The notes below the pieces were generated by a model. That model did no database searches. It had not been told where the DNA came from and was given only the letters and a program-made list of their open reading frames with translations. The position numbers and the translations under genes were made by a program. Positions 18,052-26,935 of a DNA stretch of 64,000 bases are shown in pieces. Within the stretch, counting starts at the first letter, position 1. The number at the start of each line of letters is the position of its first letter. The stretch spans positions 372,001-436,000 of the forward strand of contig NZ_BMIA01000003.1 of the NCBI RefSeq assembly GCF_014641595.1. The letters run 5' to 3'. The stretch comes from Dyadobacter endophyticus (lineage in GTDB: Bacteria > Bacteroidota > Bacteroidia > Cytophagales > Spirosomataceae).

Positions 18052-19764
18052 ATGAACAATACCACCGATACCATCGTCATTCTCGTATTCTCCGCATTTG
18101 TAATGGGGATCGGGATGCTTTTTGCCAGGACGGGGCGCAATTTGAAATCGTTTTTCGCGGGGGGCGAGGCTGTTCCGTGGTTTATCGGCGGGTTGTCGCT
18201 GTTTATGAGCTTTTTCTCGGCGGGCACGTTTGTAGCCTGGGGCTCCATTGCCTATAAACATGGTTGGGTGGCCATTACCATTCAATGGACGATGTGCATC
18301 GGTGCGCTCATTACCGCCATTTACCTCGCTCCACGCTGGAAAAGGACCGGTGCATTGACGGCCGCCGAGTTCATTCGCGAGCGGCTCGGACTGCCGGTTC
18401 AGAAGACCTACATTTTCATTTTTACGCTGGTTTCCGTGTTCATCAAAGGCTCGGTATTGTATCCGGTGGCCAAGCTTGTGAGCGCCTCGCTCGATTTACC
18501 GCTGGTGCCCTGCACAATCGGATTGGGACTTTTTATGATCGCCTATACGGCAGTGGGCGGGCTTTGGGCGGTGATGGTGACCGACATTCTGCAATTTGTC
18601 GTACTGTCGGCTGCCGTATTCATTCTGCTTCCGCTTTCATTTAACAAAGTCGGCGGCTGGGAGGGGTTTACCAACAACATTCCCGACGACTTTTTCAACC
18701 TGCTCAATGGCGAATACACGCTCGGTTTCGTCGCCGCATTTGTGATTTACCACATTTGCTACATCGGCGGCAACTGGACCATGGTGCAGCGCTACACGAG
18801 CGTCGACAGCGAAAAATCAGCAAAGAAAGTCGCTTATCTGTTCGCCGGCCTCTACCTGATCAGCCCGGTGATCTGGATGTTCCCGCCGATGATTTACAAG
18901 GCAATTAATCCCACATTGACCGGCCTGGATACCGAAAACGCTTATCTGATGATCTGCAAACTGGTGCTTCCTCCCGGACTGCTGGGCCTGATGCTCACCG
19001 GCATGTACTTCTCCACCTCCGCCAGCGCCAATACGGCACTCAACGTCGTTTCGGCTGTTTTCACGAATGACATTTATAAGGGGATGGTCAATCCTGCCGC
19101 CTCCGACAAGCAGCTCATACGCGTTGCACGTGGCTCGTCCTGGTTTTTTGGCTTGGGTATGATCGGCATTGCATTGCTGGTACCGGCAGCGGGCGGCATT
19201 GTGGAGGTGGTACTAAGCATTTCCGCTATTTCTGGCGGCCCGCTGCTCGCACCACCGCTCTGGGCGTTGTTTTCCAAAAGGTTGAATGGCAAGACCACGC
19301 TCTGGATTACCTGTATCGGGCTGTGCGTCAATCTGTTTTTTAAAACCCTCGCCCCACTCCTGCTCGACTTCAAGTTATCGCGGGGAATGGAGACGATCGT
19401 GGGTGTCGGCTTGCCGCTCCTCCTTTTGCTCGCCTATGAACTTTGGGGAAGGTCGAAAGACATCATCGCCGATGAATACACCATTTACACGCTTTCCAAA
19501 GACCAGCGCAAGCAGGACGCGACAGCTGCCGATCCGGAAGAGGCATTGGAAATCCAAAAGCAAAATCGTTTCGGCCTGCAGGTCATCGCCGGGGCGCTGC
19601 TGTTTACGGCGGTGATGCTCTTCATTCTGAGCTTCCTGACCACCGACGGCGCAATGGTCACGGCAGGGATTGCGACGGTAGTATTGTTCTCGGCATTGAT
19701 ACCGTTTTGGGCAGCGCGGAAGGTGGTGTTGGTGAAAGAAGATGAGGCGCGGATTGCCGCATAA
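18052..19764 (+). CDS. Sodium:solute symporter (SSS family)
   Basis: This 570-residue inner-membrane transporter has about 13 hydrophobic helices. It shows sodium:solute symporter landmarks: FFAGGEAVPWFIGGLSLFMS near residue 35, the glycine-rich AYTAVGGLWAVMVTDILQFV near 165, GNWTMVQRYTSVDSEKSAKK near 240, and MLTGMYFSTSASANTALNVV near 318. Members cotransport sugars, amino acids, nucleosides or organic acids with Na+. Its place between a secreted hydrolase and a secreted GH2 enzyme suggests it carries the released (possibly oxidised) sugar into the cytoplasm, where the last gene of the locus could act. Confidence 0.92.
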   Translation: MNNTTDTIVILVFSAFVMGIGMLFARTGRNLKSFFAGGEAVPWFIGGLSLFMSFFSAGTFVAWGSIAYKHGWVAITIQWTMCIGALITAIYLAPRWKRTGALTAAEFIRERLGLPVQKTYIFIFTLVSVFIKGSVLYPVAKLVSASLDLPLVPCTIGLGLFMIAYTAVGGLWAVMVTDILQFVVLSAAVFILLPLSFNKVGGWEGFTNNIPDDFFNLLNGEYTLGFVAAFVIYHICYIGGNWTMVQRYTSVDSEKSAKKVAYLFAGLYLISPVIWMFPPMIYKAINPTLTGLDTENAYLMICKLVLPPGLLGLMLTGMYFSTSASANTALNVVSAVFTNDIYKGMVNPAASDKQLIRVARGSSWFFGLGMIGIALLVPAAGGIVEVVLSISAISGGPLLAPPLWALFSKRLNGKTTLWITCIGLCVNLFFKTLAPLLLDFKLSRGMETIVGVGLPLLLLLAYELWGRSKDIIADEYTIYTLSKDQRKQDATAADPEEALEIQKQNRFGLQVIAGALLFTAVMLFILSFLTTDGAMVTAGIATVVLFSALIPFWAARKVVLVKEDEARIAA

Positions 19765-19914
19765 ATGTCGTCAGGCATGCAACAACAAAGCGAACTGAAA
19801 GGAGTTGAACGGTCTTCAAGCCGAGATTTCAACGCATTTGTAGGAAAATGCTTTTTACAAAAAACAAAAAATCAATCCCAAAAAACAAAACCGTAACCGA
19901 ACGACACTCACACA

Positions 19915-22005
19915 ATGAAACGCTTAACCCTTTTAACCTTCTCATTACTATTATCATTAACCTGCACGCGGCTGACGGCCCAGCCGGGTGCGGCCCAGCC
20001 GGGTGCGGCCCAGCCGGGTGCGGCCCAGCCGGGTGTGGCTGAGTACCACATCCGGCAGCCGAATGCGATCACGCTGCATGGTGAATGGTGGTTCCTGCTC
20101 GACCCGGCCGGGCTGGGCGTTGCCAACCAGTGGTACCGCGACGGTATTGCACAGGAAAGCCGCCAGGACAAGGTAACGGTGCCGCATTGCTTCTCGACTG
20201 ATCCGCGTTATGAATTTTATACCGGTACGGCCTGGTACCGCAAGACTTTTGCCTGGAAACCTGCCGCCGGAAAACGCGTGATCCTGCATTTCGACGGTGC
20301 CTACTACAAAACCAATGTATGGCTGAACGGTCAGAAAGTCGGTGAACACGAGGGCGGCTACACGCCTTTCAGCTTCGATGTGACCGACCAGTTGAAAGAC
20401 GGCAACAACCTGCTCGTAGTGGCTGTGAATAACGATACCTGGAAAACAAACACGATCCCCGGCATTAAGGACAAGGGCGATATCAACGACGGATTTGTGG
20501 GTTGGGTGAACTATGGCGGCATTATCCGGCCGGTTTACCTGACGATTGAACCGGAGGTTTATGCCGAAAACGTGAAGATCGACCCGTTACCTGATCTGGC
20601 CAAAGGCTCTGCGGTAGTGAAAGCTAAAATCAGGGTGCGGAATGCGTCGGCGAGCGCGACCAATCCCAAAATCGACTTCTCCGTTTGGCAAGACAAAAAG
20701 CCTTTGGCGCTGAAATGGAAAACGAACGAGGCGAGCATTCCGGCAGGGCAAACCGCGGTGATTGAAGCCGAAGCTGCATTGACGGCAGCGCAAACCAAAC
20801 TTTGGGACCTGGACCAGCCCAATCTGTATGAATTGAAAACCATCATTGGTGGCGATACGCTGGCTTCGAACTTCGGGATCAGGAAAATTGAAGTAAGCGG
20901 CACGCGGATTCTCCTGAACGGAAAGCCGGTGAGAGTGGGTGGTGGCAACCGGGTGATCGATTATCCTGGCCTCGGCTCGCTGGAACCCGATTGGCTGATC
21001 GAGAAGGATTTCAAATTGATGAAAGAGGCCGGAATGGAATTCCAGCGTCTGACGCATTACACACCGTCCGAATATTTCTACGACCTGGCCGATCGCTACG
21101 GCATGCTGATCATCACCGAAGCCGGTAACTGGCAGCTTACGCCCAAGCAAATGGATAACGACTCGATGCGGACGAAATTCCGGTCGCAGTTCCGCGAAAT
21201 GGCCGAACGCGACTGGAACCACCCCAGTGTGATCGCGTACAGCGTGGGTAATGAATACGGCTCTACCACTGCTTCCGGCCAGCGCTGGACGAAAGATATG
21301 ATCGCTTACGCACGCGAGCTCGATCCTACGCGCCTGTACACATTCGCCAGTATGCTGCTGAATTCGCTACCCGAGAAACCGGAAGACGAGGCCAGTCAGT
21401 ATGTCGATTTTGTTTCTACTAATACTTATGGCGGCCATGCCAAATCACTGGACCATATTCACAAGCTGTATCCTAACAAACCGGTGTTTATCAGCGAATG
21501 GGGCACGCGGTCGGATGGCAAAGGCGGTGAGCAGGGACAAGCTCAACATTTAACAGATGTAATGGCGGAAATCCGGAAACGCCCGTTCGTAGCCGGTGCG
21601 TCGTGGTGGACTTATAATGACTATCGAAGCAAGCTTTTCGGCACAAATGTGAATGGTTTCCGTCCATGGGGCATTGTAGGACCCGACCGGTCTCCGAGGC
21701 TGGCCTATCCGGTCCATCAGAAAGAATTTTCCCCTGTTTTGATTGAAAAAGCAAGTTTCAAAACCGGCGGTCAGGGGGTTCATCAACTGGTTTTAAAAGT
21801 CACTTCCCGTGGTGATTTCCCTTCAAAAACCCTGCGTGGGTATATTCTGAAGGCGGGCGAGGCAAGCATTGTGGTACCCGATCTGAATCCAGGCGAGAGC
21901 AGGGAGATCGCGATACCCATCCGCGGGTTCGATAAGCAAATACATATTACAGTAATTAAGCCGACCGGCTTCATTACCATCCAAACTGACATTGACCTTA
22001 AATAA
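19915..22005 (+). CDS. Secreted glycoside hydrolase family 2 enzyme (beta-glucuronidase/galactosidase type)
   Basis: This 696-residue protein has a signal peptide (MKRLTLLTFSLLLSLTC to LTAQ), followed by four copies of AQPGA. The GH2 architecture is complete. The jelly-roll sugar-binding domain spans about 45-210 (GTAWYRKTFAWKP, HFDGAYYKTNVWLNGQKVG, HEGGYTPFSFDVT). An immunoglobulin-like domain spans about 215-315, and the TIM barrel begins at about 320. Catalytic residues are visible: Glu447 in VGNEYGS (acid/base) and Glu528 in FISEWGTRS (nucleophile). A C-terminal beta domain follows. The exact sugar (glucuronide, galactoside or other) cannot be told. It probably hydrolyses the glycan in the periplasm. 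Confidence 0.92.
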   Translation: MKRLTLLTFSLLLSLTCTRLTAQPGAAQPGAAQPGAAQPGVAEYHIRQPNAITLHGEWWFLLDPAGLGVANQWYRDGIAQESRQDKVTVPHCFSTDPRYEFYTGTAWYRKTFAWKPAAGKRVILHFDGAYYKTNVWLNGQKVGEHEGGYTPFSFDVTDQLKDGNNLLVVAVNNDTWKTNTIPGIKDKGDINDGFVGWVNYGGIIRPVYLTIEPEVYAENVKIDPLPDLAKGSAVVKAKIRVRNASASATNPKIDFSVWQDKKPLALKWKTNEASIPAGQTAVIEAEAALTAAQTKLWDLDQPNLYELKTIIGGDTLASNFGIRKIEVSGTRILLNGKPVRVGGGNRVIDYPGLGSLEPDWLIEKDFKLMKEAGMEFQRLTHYTPSEYFYDLADRYGMLIITEAGNWQLTPKQMDNDSMRTKFRSQFREMAERDWNHPSVIAYSVGNEYGSTTASGQRWTKDMIAYARELDPTRLYTFASMLLNSLPEKPEDEASQYVDFVSTNTYGGHAKSLDHIHKLYPNKPVFISEWGTRSDGKGGEQGQAQHLTDVMAEIRKRPFVAGASWWTYNDYRSKLFGTNVNGFRPWGIVGPDRSPRLAYPVHQKEFSPVLIEKASFKTGGQGVHQLVLKVTSRGDFPSKTLRGYILKAGEASIVVPDLNPGESREIAIPIRGFDKQIHITVIKPTGFITIQTDIDLK
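19978..20037 (+). repeat. Four in-frame 15-bp tandem repeats encoding AQPGA
   Basis: The unit GCCCAGCCGGGTGCG is repeated four times (19978-19992, 19993-20007, 20008-20022, 20023-20037); the last copy has one change, C to T. It lies just after the signal peptide of the GH2 enzyme. The copy number is likely to vary by slippage without breaking the frame. Confidence 0.95.
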
Positions 22006-22053
22006 TGCCGCCGTAAATGGCTGGCAGACTATGACATATAAAGACCTGACAAG

Positions 22054-24327
22054 ATGATAATCGGAGAATCGACACACAAAAGAGAACCCAAAACCATTGC
22101 GCTCGCGGCAGACCTGGTGATTGTAGGAGGCGGATTGACAGGCACCTGCGGGGCCATTACCGCGGCACGGGCCGGATTGAAGGTAGTACTGGTACAGGAC
22201 CGGCCCGTGTTGGGTGGTAACTGTTCGAGCGAGGTGCGGCTATGGATATTGGGTGCCACCTCGCATATGGGGAACAACAACCGCTGGGCGCGTGAGGGTG
22301 GCGTAATTGATGAAATTATGCTTGAAAACGCCTACCGCAACCCCGACGGCAACCCGTTGATCTTCGATACGGTTTTACTGGAAAAAGTAACACAGGAAGA
22401 CAACATCACGCTACTGCTCAACACGGCGGTTTACGATCTTGATAAAACACAAACTGGCGATAAGATCGAAGCTGTTCATGCATTTTGCAGCCAGAATAGT
22501 ACCAAATACTCAATAACCGCGCCGCTTTTCTGCGATGCATCGGGTGATGGCATCATGGGGTTTCTGGCGGGCGCCGCGTTTCGGATGGGTGCCGAGCCGA
22601 TGGAGGAATTTGGTGAAAAGTTCGCGCCGGACAAGGGGTATGGCGAGTTGCTGGGACATTCTATGTATTTCTATTCCAAAGACATAGGCCGGCCGGTGAA
22701 ATTCGTTCCGCCTTCCTTTGCTTTGCAGGACATTACCGAAATTCCGCGCTATAAGACTTTCAATCCCAAAGACTTCGGTTGCCGGCTGTGGTGGCTGGAA
22801 TACGGCGGCAGAATGGATACCGTGCACGATACCGAGAAAATCAAGTGGGAGCTTTGGAAGGTCGTTTACGGCGCCTGGAATTATATTAAAAACTCCGGTG
22901 AATTCCCGGAAGCGGATAATATGACGCTCGAATGGGTCGGTGCTATCCCCGGAAAGCGCGAGAGTCGTCGTTTTGAAGGCGATTATCTCCTGAAACAACA
23001 GGACGTGGTCGATCAGCAGGTATTTCCCGACACGGTGGCATTCGGCGGTTGGAGCCTCGACCTCCACCCCGCCGACGGTGTGTATTCCGACCAGGCTGGC
23101 TGCAACCAGTGGCATAGCAAAGGCGTTTACAGTATCCCCTACCGATGTTTTTACAGCAAAAATATTGAAAACCTGTTCATTGCGGGCCGCATTATCAGCG
23201 CTACGCACGTCGCGTTTGCATCCACGCGGGTAATGGCCACCAGTGCCACCGGCGGACAGGCGGTCGCGATTGCGGCGGCGGTTGCTAAAAAGCATAACTG
23301 CTCACCGCGGGAAGTGGGCGAAAAGCATTTGGAAGAATTGCAGCTGGAACTTTGGCGCTCGGGTCAATATTTGCCACAAACCGCGATTTCAGACCCTGAC
23401 AACCTGCTAAATCACGCGCAAATAATGGCTTCTTCTACACTGGAACTGAAAGAACTGGCTGGTTCCGACCTTTGGAAACCGATCGAGCATTCCGTCGCGC
23501 AAATGCTGCCTGTAAAGGGCGATATACCTGCGGTGACAGTGTGGGTTGAAGCTTCGCAGGATACAGAACTGTTGGTGGAACTCCGCAAAAGCAGCAAAGC
23601 ATTCAATCACACGCCTGACGTGACTTTGGAAACCAGAAGCTATCGTTTGATAGCGGGCAGGCATGAACTGGTTCTGGATTGGGACAGCTACTTTCCGGAG
23701 GAATGCTATGCGTTCGTTTGCTTCCTGAAAAATGAGCACGTCAGAATCCAGTACAGCGAACAGCGCGTAACCGGGCTGGTAACCGTTTTCAATGCAACCA
23801 ATCCGGCGGTTTCAAACTACGGCAAGCAGGAGCCGACCGAGGATTTAGGCGTGGACACTTTCGAGTTCTGGTGCCCGCAACGCCGCCCGGCCGGTTTAAA
23901 CCTCGCATTTGCATTGAGCAAACCTGTTTCACTCTTTGGCACAGAAAAACTACAAAATGGCTGGCACAGGCCCATTGCGGGGCCGAATGCCTGGGTAGCC
24001 GCCATCGACGATCGCAATCCTGAGTTAAATCTGCAATGGAATGAAAAACAAAGCATTTCTAAAATAGATTTCGTATTCGACACCGATTTTGACCACCCGA
24101 TGGAGAACGTGATTTACGTCCATCCTGAAACGGTAATGCCTTTCTGTACCCAGCATATAGAGGTCCTCGATGATGCAGATAATGTGATCGGAACAATAAA
24201 TGACAACCACCTGACGAAAAGAACATTGACGTTGACCATGCCGGTAACGACGCATTCGCTGAAAATCAGGCTGCAAAACAGCCACGCACATGTGCCGGTA
24301 TCGCTCATGGAAGTCCGCGTTTATTAG
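22054..24327 (+). CDS. Cytoplasmic FAD-dependent oxidoreductase (FAD_oxidored family) with C-terminal beta domain
   Basis: This 757-residue flavoprotein has no signal peptide. The FAD-binding motif ADLVIVGGGLTGTCGAI lies at about 19-35 and the family block VLVQDRPVLGGNCSSEVR at about 47-64. The C-terminal flavin-contact region is FIAGRIISATHVAFASTRVM (about 375-394). The oxidoreductase part ends near 460, and about 290 further residues form an added region that looks rich in beta strands. It is clearly paralogous to the secreted enzyme at 12551, with the same QDRPVLGGN..SSEVR and STRVM blocks, but is predicted to stay in the cytoplasm. It is the last gene of the locus. The natural substrate is unknown; oxidation of a sugar or aglycone is inference. 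Confidence 0.88.
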   Translation: MIIGESTHKREPKTIALAADLVIVGGGLTGTCGAITAARAGLKVVLVQDRPVLGGNCSSEVRLWILGATSHMGNNNRWAREGGVIDEIMLENAYRNPDGNPLIFDTVLLEKVTQEDNITLLLNTAVYDLDKTQTGDKIEAVHAFCSQNSTKYSITAPLFCDASGDGIMGFLAGAAFRMGAEPMEEFGEKFAPDKGYGELLGHSMYFYSKDIGRPVKFVPPSFALQDITEIPRYKTFNPKDFGCRLWWLEYGGRMDTVHDTEKIKWELWKVVYGAWNYIKNSGEFPEADNMTLEWVGAIPGKRESRRFEGDYLLKQQDVVDQQVFPDTVAFGGWSLDLHPADGVYSDQAGCNQWHSKGVYSIPYRCFYSKNIENLFIAGRIISATHVAFASTRVMATSATGGQAVAIAAAVAKKHNCSPREVGEKHLEELQLELWRSGQYLPQTAISDPDNLLNHAQIMASSTLELKELAGSDLWKPIEHSVAQMLPVKGDIPAVTVWVEASQDTELLVELRKSSKAFNHTPDVTLETRSYRLIAGRHELVLDWDSYFPEECYAFVCFLKNEHVRIQYSEQRVTGLVTVFNATNPAVSNYGKQEPTEDLGVDTFEFWCPQRRPAGLNLAFALSKPVSLFGTEKLQNGWHRPIAGPNAWVAAIDDRNPELNLQWNEKQSISKIDFVFDTDFDHPMENVIYVHPETVMPFCTQHIEVLDDADNVIGTINDNHLTKRTLTLTMPVTTHSLKIRLQNSHAHVPVSLMEVRVY

Positions 24328-24346
24328 CGCGGCTTCCGTTTTATTC

Positions 24347-24377
24347 TTTGAAAACTAATAAATTGATCTTAAATTTG
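24347..24377 (+). promoter_or_regulatory. Bacteroidota-consensus promoter of the sulfur-assimilation operon
   Basis: TTTG (24347-24350), 19 bases, then TAAATTTG (24370-24377) is an exact match to the Bacteroidota consensus TTTG-N19-TAnnTTTG. Transcription would start near 24384, about 70 bases before the first gene, placing the inverted repeat at 24386-24411 at the very 5' end of the message. Confidence 0.75.
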
Positions 24378-24385
24378 CCGTCCTG

Positions 24386-24411
24386 AAATAGCAAACATCT
24401 GTTTGCTATTT
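24386..24411. promoter_or_regulatory. Perfect 12-bp inverted repeat at the start of the sulfur operon
   Basis: AAATAGCAAACA (24386-24397) and TGTTTGCTATTT (24400-24411) are perfectly complementary with a two-base centre. The position, immediately downstream of a consensus promoter, suits an operator for a dimeric regulator. It could alternatively act as a 5' mRNA hairpin or as the terminator of the preceding gene. Confidence 0.65.
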
Positions 24412-24453
24412 TCTTGAAAGTTTACTCTATAATTATAGTATACTACATAGACT

Positions 24454-25632
24454 TTGAAGGAAGCGGCGGATTTTACACCCTCAACTGAAAACAGCGAAAA
24501 GAATTGGGATTCGTTACACGTTGCTTATATCGCAAGTGGTGATCCTGAGGAAGATCGGCGTTTGGCTGTGCTTGCGCGTGAACAGGGGAAGGTGGTTTTT
24601 CTGCGTGATCTGCCGGAAGAATCGGACGATATCTTCCAGCAGGCCGGAAACAGTCCCGTAAATGCCGGCCCAGCATATTCGACTTCTAAAAATAATCCAA
24701 AAATACCCCTTACCTGGGAAACCATCCAGCAAAAGCTTTGGGCAGCAACCGTCCGCAAACGGAGCCGCACCGAAGTAGCGGTTAACATCTTCTCTGCGAT
24801 CGCATTGATGATTGTCGGGCATTTGCTTTTCACCTTTTTCTCCTACGACCGGCTTACGTTACTCTGGAACGAGCTCGAAGTGAGTGAAAGCTTTTTTTAC
24901 TATATCCTTGGCGGCTTTGTAGCCCAGATGATCGACGGCGCGCTGGGCATGGCCTACGGCGTTACGGCATCCACCTTCCTGCTGACATTGGGTGTTCCGC
25001 CGTCGGCCGTGAGTGCCAGCGTCCACACTTCCGAGATCTTCACGAGCGGCGTTTCAGGTTATATGCATCTGAAATTCGGGAACGTGAATAGCAAGTTGTT
25101 CAAAAAGATACTCTTCCCCGGCGTGCTCGGCGCGATCGTGGGTGCCTATGCCCTATCGTCCCTCGAACAATACATTTACATTATTAAGCCGTTGGTGGCA
25201 ATTTATACGCTGATCCTGGGAATCCTTATTATCCAGAAAGCGTTAAAGAAACGAGTTGAAAAAAGGCCGATCAAGAAGATCGGCTGGCTGGCGATGGCAG
25301 GCGGAACGCTGGATTCCATCGGCGGTGGCGGCTGGGGACCTATTGTAACCTCTACGCTGATTGCGCGAGGAAGGCACCCCAAATACACCATCGGATCGGT
25401 GAACCTCGCAGAGTTCTTCGTGTCGCTGGCAAGCTCGGTCACATTCATCAGCATCATCGGATTTTCACACTGGCAAGTGGTATTGGGCCTTATCCTCGGT
25501 GGTATGGTCTCCGCCCCGATCGCCGCCACACTATCCCGCCGCCTGCCGATCAAGACCATGATGATCATGGTAGGAACGATCGTCATCATCGTCAGCGTGA
25601 GGATTATTTATATGGTTTTAAGCAGCTTATAA
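24454..25632 (+). CDS. TauE/SafE (TSUP) family sulfite/sulfur-compound transporter with N-terminal soluble extension
   Basis: This 392-residue protein is a membrane transporter of the TSUP family, probably moving sulfite, sulfate or another sulfur anion. The start is TTG at 24454, preceded in frame by a stop at 24448, so no longer N-terminus is possible. Residues about 20-62 (HVAYIASGDPEEDRRLAVLA onward, FLRDLPEESDDIFQ) resemble part of the NAD-binding domain of siroheme synthase/Met8. From about 110 on there are about eight hydrophobic helices with family motifs GGFVAQMIDGALGMAYGVTA, SVHTSEIFTSGVSGYMHLKF, and GGTLDSIGGGGWGPIVTSTL. It heads the sulfur operon; metZ follows after 78 bases. Confidence 0.88.
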   Translation: MKEAADFTPSTENSEKNWDSLHVAYIASGDPEEDRRLAVLAREQGKVVFLRDLPEESDDIFQQAGNSPVNAGPAYSTSKNNPKIPLTWETIQQKLWAATVRKRSRTEVAVNIFSAIALMIVGHLLFTFFSYDRLTLLWNELEVSESFFYYILGGFVAQMIDGALGMAYGVTASTFLLTLGVPPSAVSASVHTSEIFTSGVSGYMHLKFGNVNSKLFKKILFPGVLGAIVGAYALSSLEQYIYIIKPLVAIYTLILGILIIQKALKKRVEKRPIKKIGWLAMAGGTLDSIGGGGWGPIVTSTLIARGRHPKYTIGSVNLAEFFVSLASSVTFISIIGFSHWQVVLGLILGGMVSAPIAATLSRRLPIKTMMIMVGTIVIIVSVRIIYMVLSSL

Positions 25633-25710
25633 CATACCGGTGCATTCCGGAAATCATCAATTATAAATCAAAGCTGACCGCCGAAAGCCGACAGCCGAAG
25701 TATCCACATC

Positions 25711-26898
25711 ATGAAAAAACAGACCAAAGCGATACGCACCCAGACCAGTAAAACCAAGTATCGCGAGCATTCGACTCCCCTTTTCCTGACCAGCAGCTTC
25801 ACATTCGAGAGCGCAGAACAGGGAAAAGCGCTTTTCGAGGAAACCGAAGAAGGTAACATTTACAGCCGCTTTTCGAACCCTAGCGTGCAGGAGTTCGTGG
25901 ATAAGGTTTGTATGCTGGAAGGTCTGGAAGACGGTGTGGCAACGGCAACCGGTATGGCGGCGGTGTTCGCAAGCATGGCTGCATTGCTGAAAAGCGGCGA
26001 CCACATCCTGGCTTGCCGTGCATTGTTCGGCTCCGCGCACCAGATTATTACGCAGATACTACCGAAATGGGGCATTACACACACATACCTGGATGCGGAC
26101 GCAAGCGAAGCAGAATGGGAAGCGGCAGTACAGCCTAATACCCGCATGATCTACCTCGAAACTCCGTCCAATCCGGGACTCGACCTGGTAGACCTCGCGA
26201 TGATCGGTCGCATTACCAAGAAGCATAATATCATTTTCAATGTAGATAACTGCTTTGCCTCACCTGCATTGCAAACCCCGGCCGATTTCGGTGCCGACCT
26301 CGTGCTGCATTCCGCCACGAAGTTCATGGACGGACAAGGCCGCGTTTTGGGGGGTATAGTTGTAGGTAAAAAAGAATATATCAAGGAGCTGCGCTTTTTC
26401 TGCCGCCAGACCGGGCCGTCGATGTCGCCATTCAACGCCTGGGTTTTGAGCAAAAGCCTTGAAACGCTGCACCTGAGAATGGAGAAACATGCTTCCAACG
26501 CGTTGGCACTGGCCACGGCTTTGGAGAAGCATCCGGATGTAAAATCGGTAAAATACCCATTCCTGGAATCGCACCCGCAATATGCGCTTGCGAAGCAGCA
26601 AATGAGCGCCGGCGGATCCATCGTGACCATCGACCTCGAAGGCGGTTTCGAACGTGTGGCGGCATTTATGGATGCATTGGAGATCGCATCGCTGTCGTCC
26701 AACCTGGGCGACACCCGCACGATCGTTACCAACCCGAACACGACCACCCACGCGAAACTGAAACCGGAAGAGAAAGCCGCATTGGGCATTACCGAAGGTT
26801 TGATCCGCATTTCGGTTGGTTTAGAGGACATTGAGGACCTCATCGAGGACTTCACGCAAGCCGTGGAAGTGTCGGTGAAAAGTGATATATTGGAGTAA
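25711..26898 (+). CDS. metZ: O-succinylhomoserine sulfhydrylase (MetZ-type, PLP enzyme)
   Basis: This 395-residue enzyme belongs to the Cys/Met-metabolism PLP family and probably makes homocysteine from an activated homoserine and sulfide. Family motifs are in place: YSRFSNPSVQEF near 50, ATATGMAAVFASMAALL near 77, ETPSNPGLDLVD, and NVDNCFASP. The PLP-binding Lys204 is in HSATKFMDGQGRVLGG, followed by SLGDTRTIVTNPNTTTHAKL-like C-terminal sequence (read here as SNLGDTRTIVTNP). Its place inside a sulfate-reduction operon supports a sulfhydrylase over a gamma-synthase or lyase. The preceding gap contains the GAAAGCCGACAGCC repeat. Confidence 0.88.
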   Translation: MKKQTKAIRTQTSKTKYREHSTPLFLTSSFTFESAEQGKALFEETEEGNIYSRFSNPSVQEFVDKVCMLEGLEDGVATATGMAAVFASMAALLKSGDHILACRALFGSAHQIITQILPKWGITHTYLDADASEAEWEAAVQPNTRMIYLETPSNPGLDLVDLAMIGRITKKHNIIFNVDNCFASPALQTPADFGADLVLHSATKFMDGQGRVLGGIVVGKKEYIKELRFFCRQTGPSMSPFNAWVLSKSLETLHLRMEKHASNALALATALEKHPDVKSVKYPFLESHPQYALAKQQMSAGGSIVTIDLEGGFERVAAFMDALEIASLSSNLGDTRTIVTNPNTTTHAKLKPEEKAALGITEGLIRISVGLEDIEDLIEDFTQAVEVSVKSDILE

Positions 26899-26935
26899 GC
26901 ATTAAAGTGGGTTGCTATGCGGCCCGATATTCACC

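Noticed and set aside
19978..20037. Possible CRISPR-like array
   Set aside because: The four units are contiguous 15-bp tandem repeats in a reading frame, without spacers.
24378..24453. SAM or other sulfur-related riboswitch upstream of the sulfur operon
   Set aside because: The leader is only about 70 bases and contains one simple palindrome; no riboswitch core motifs are visible.
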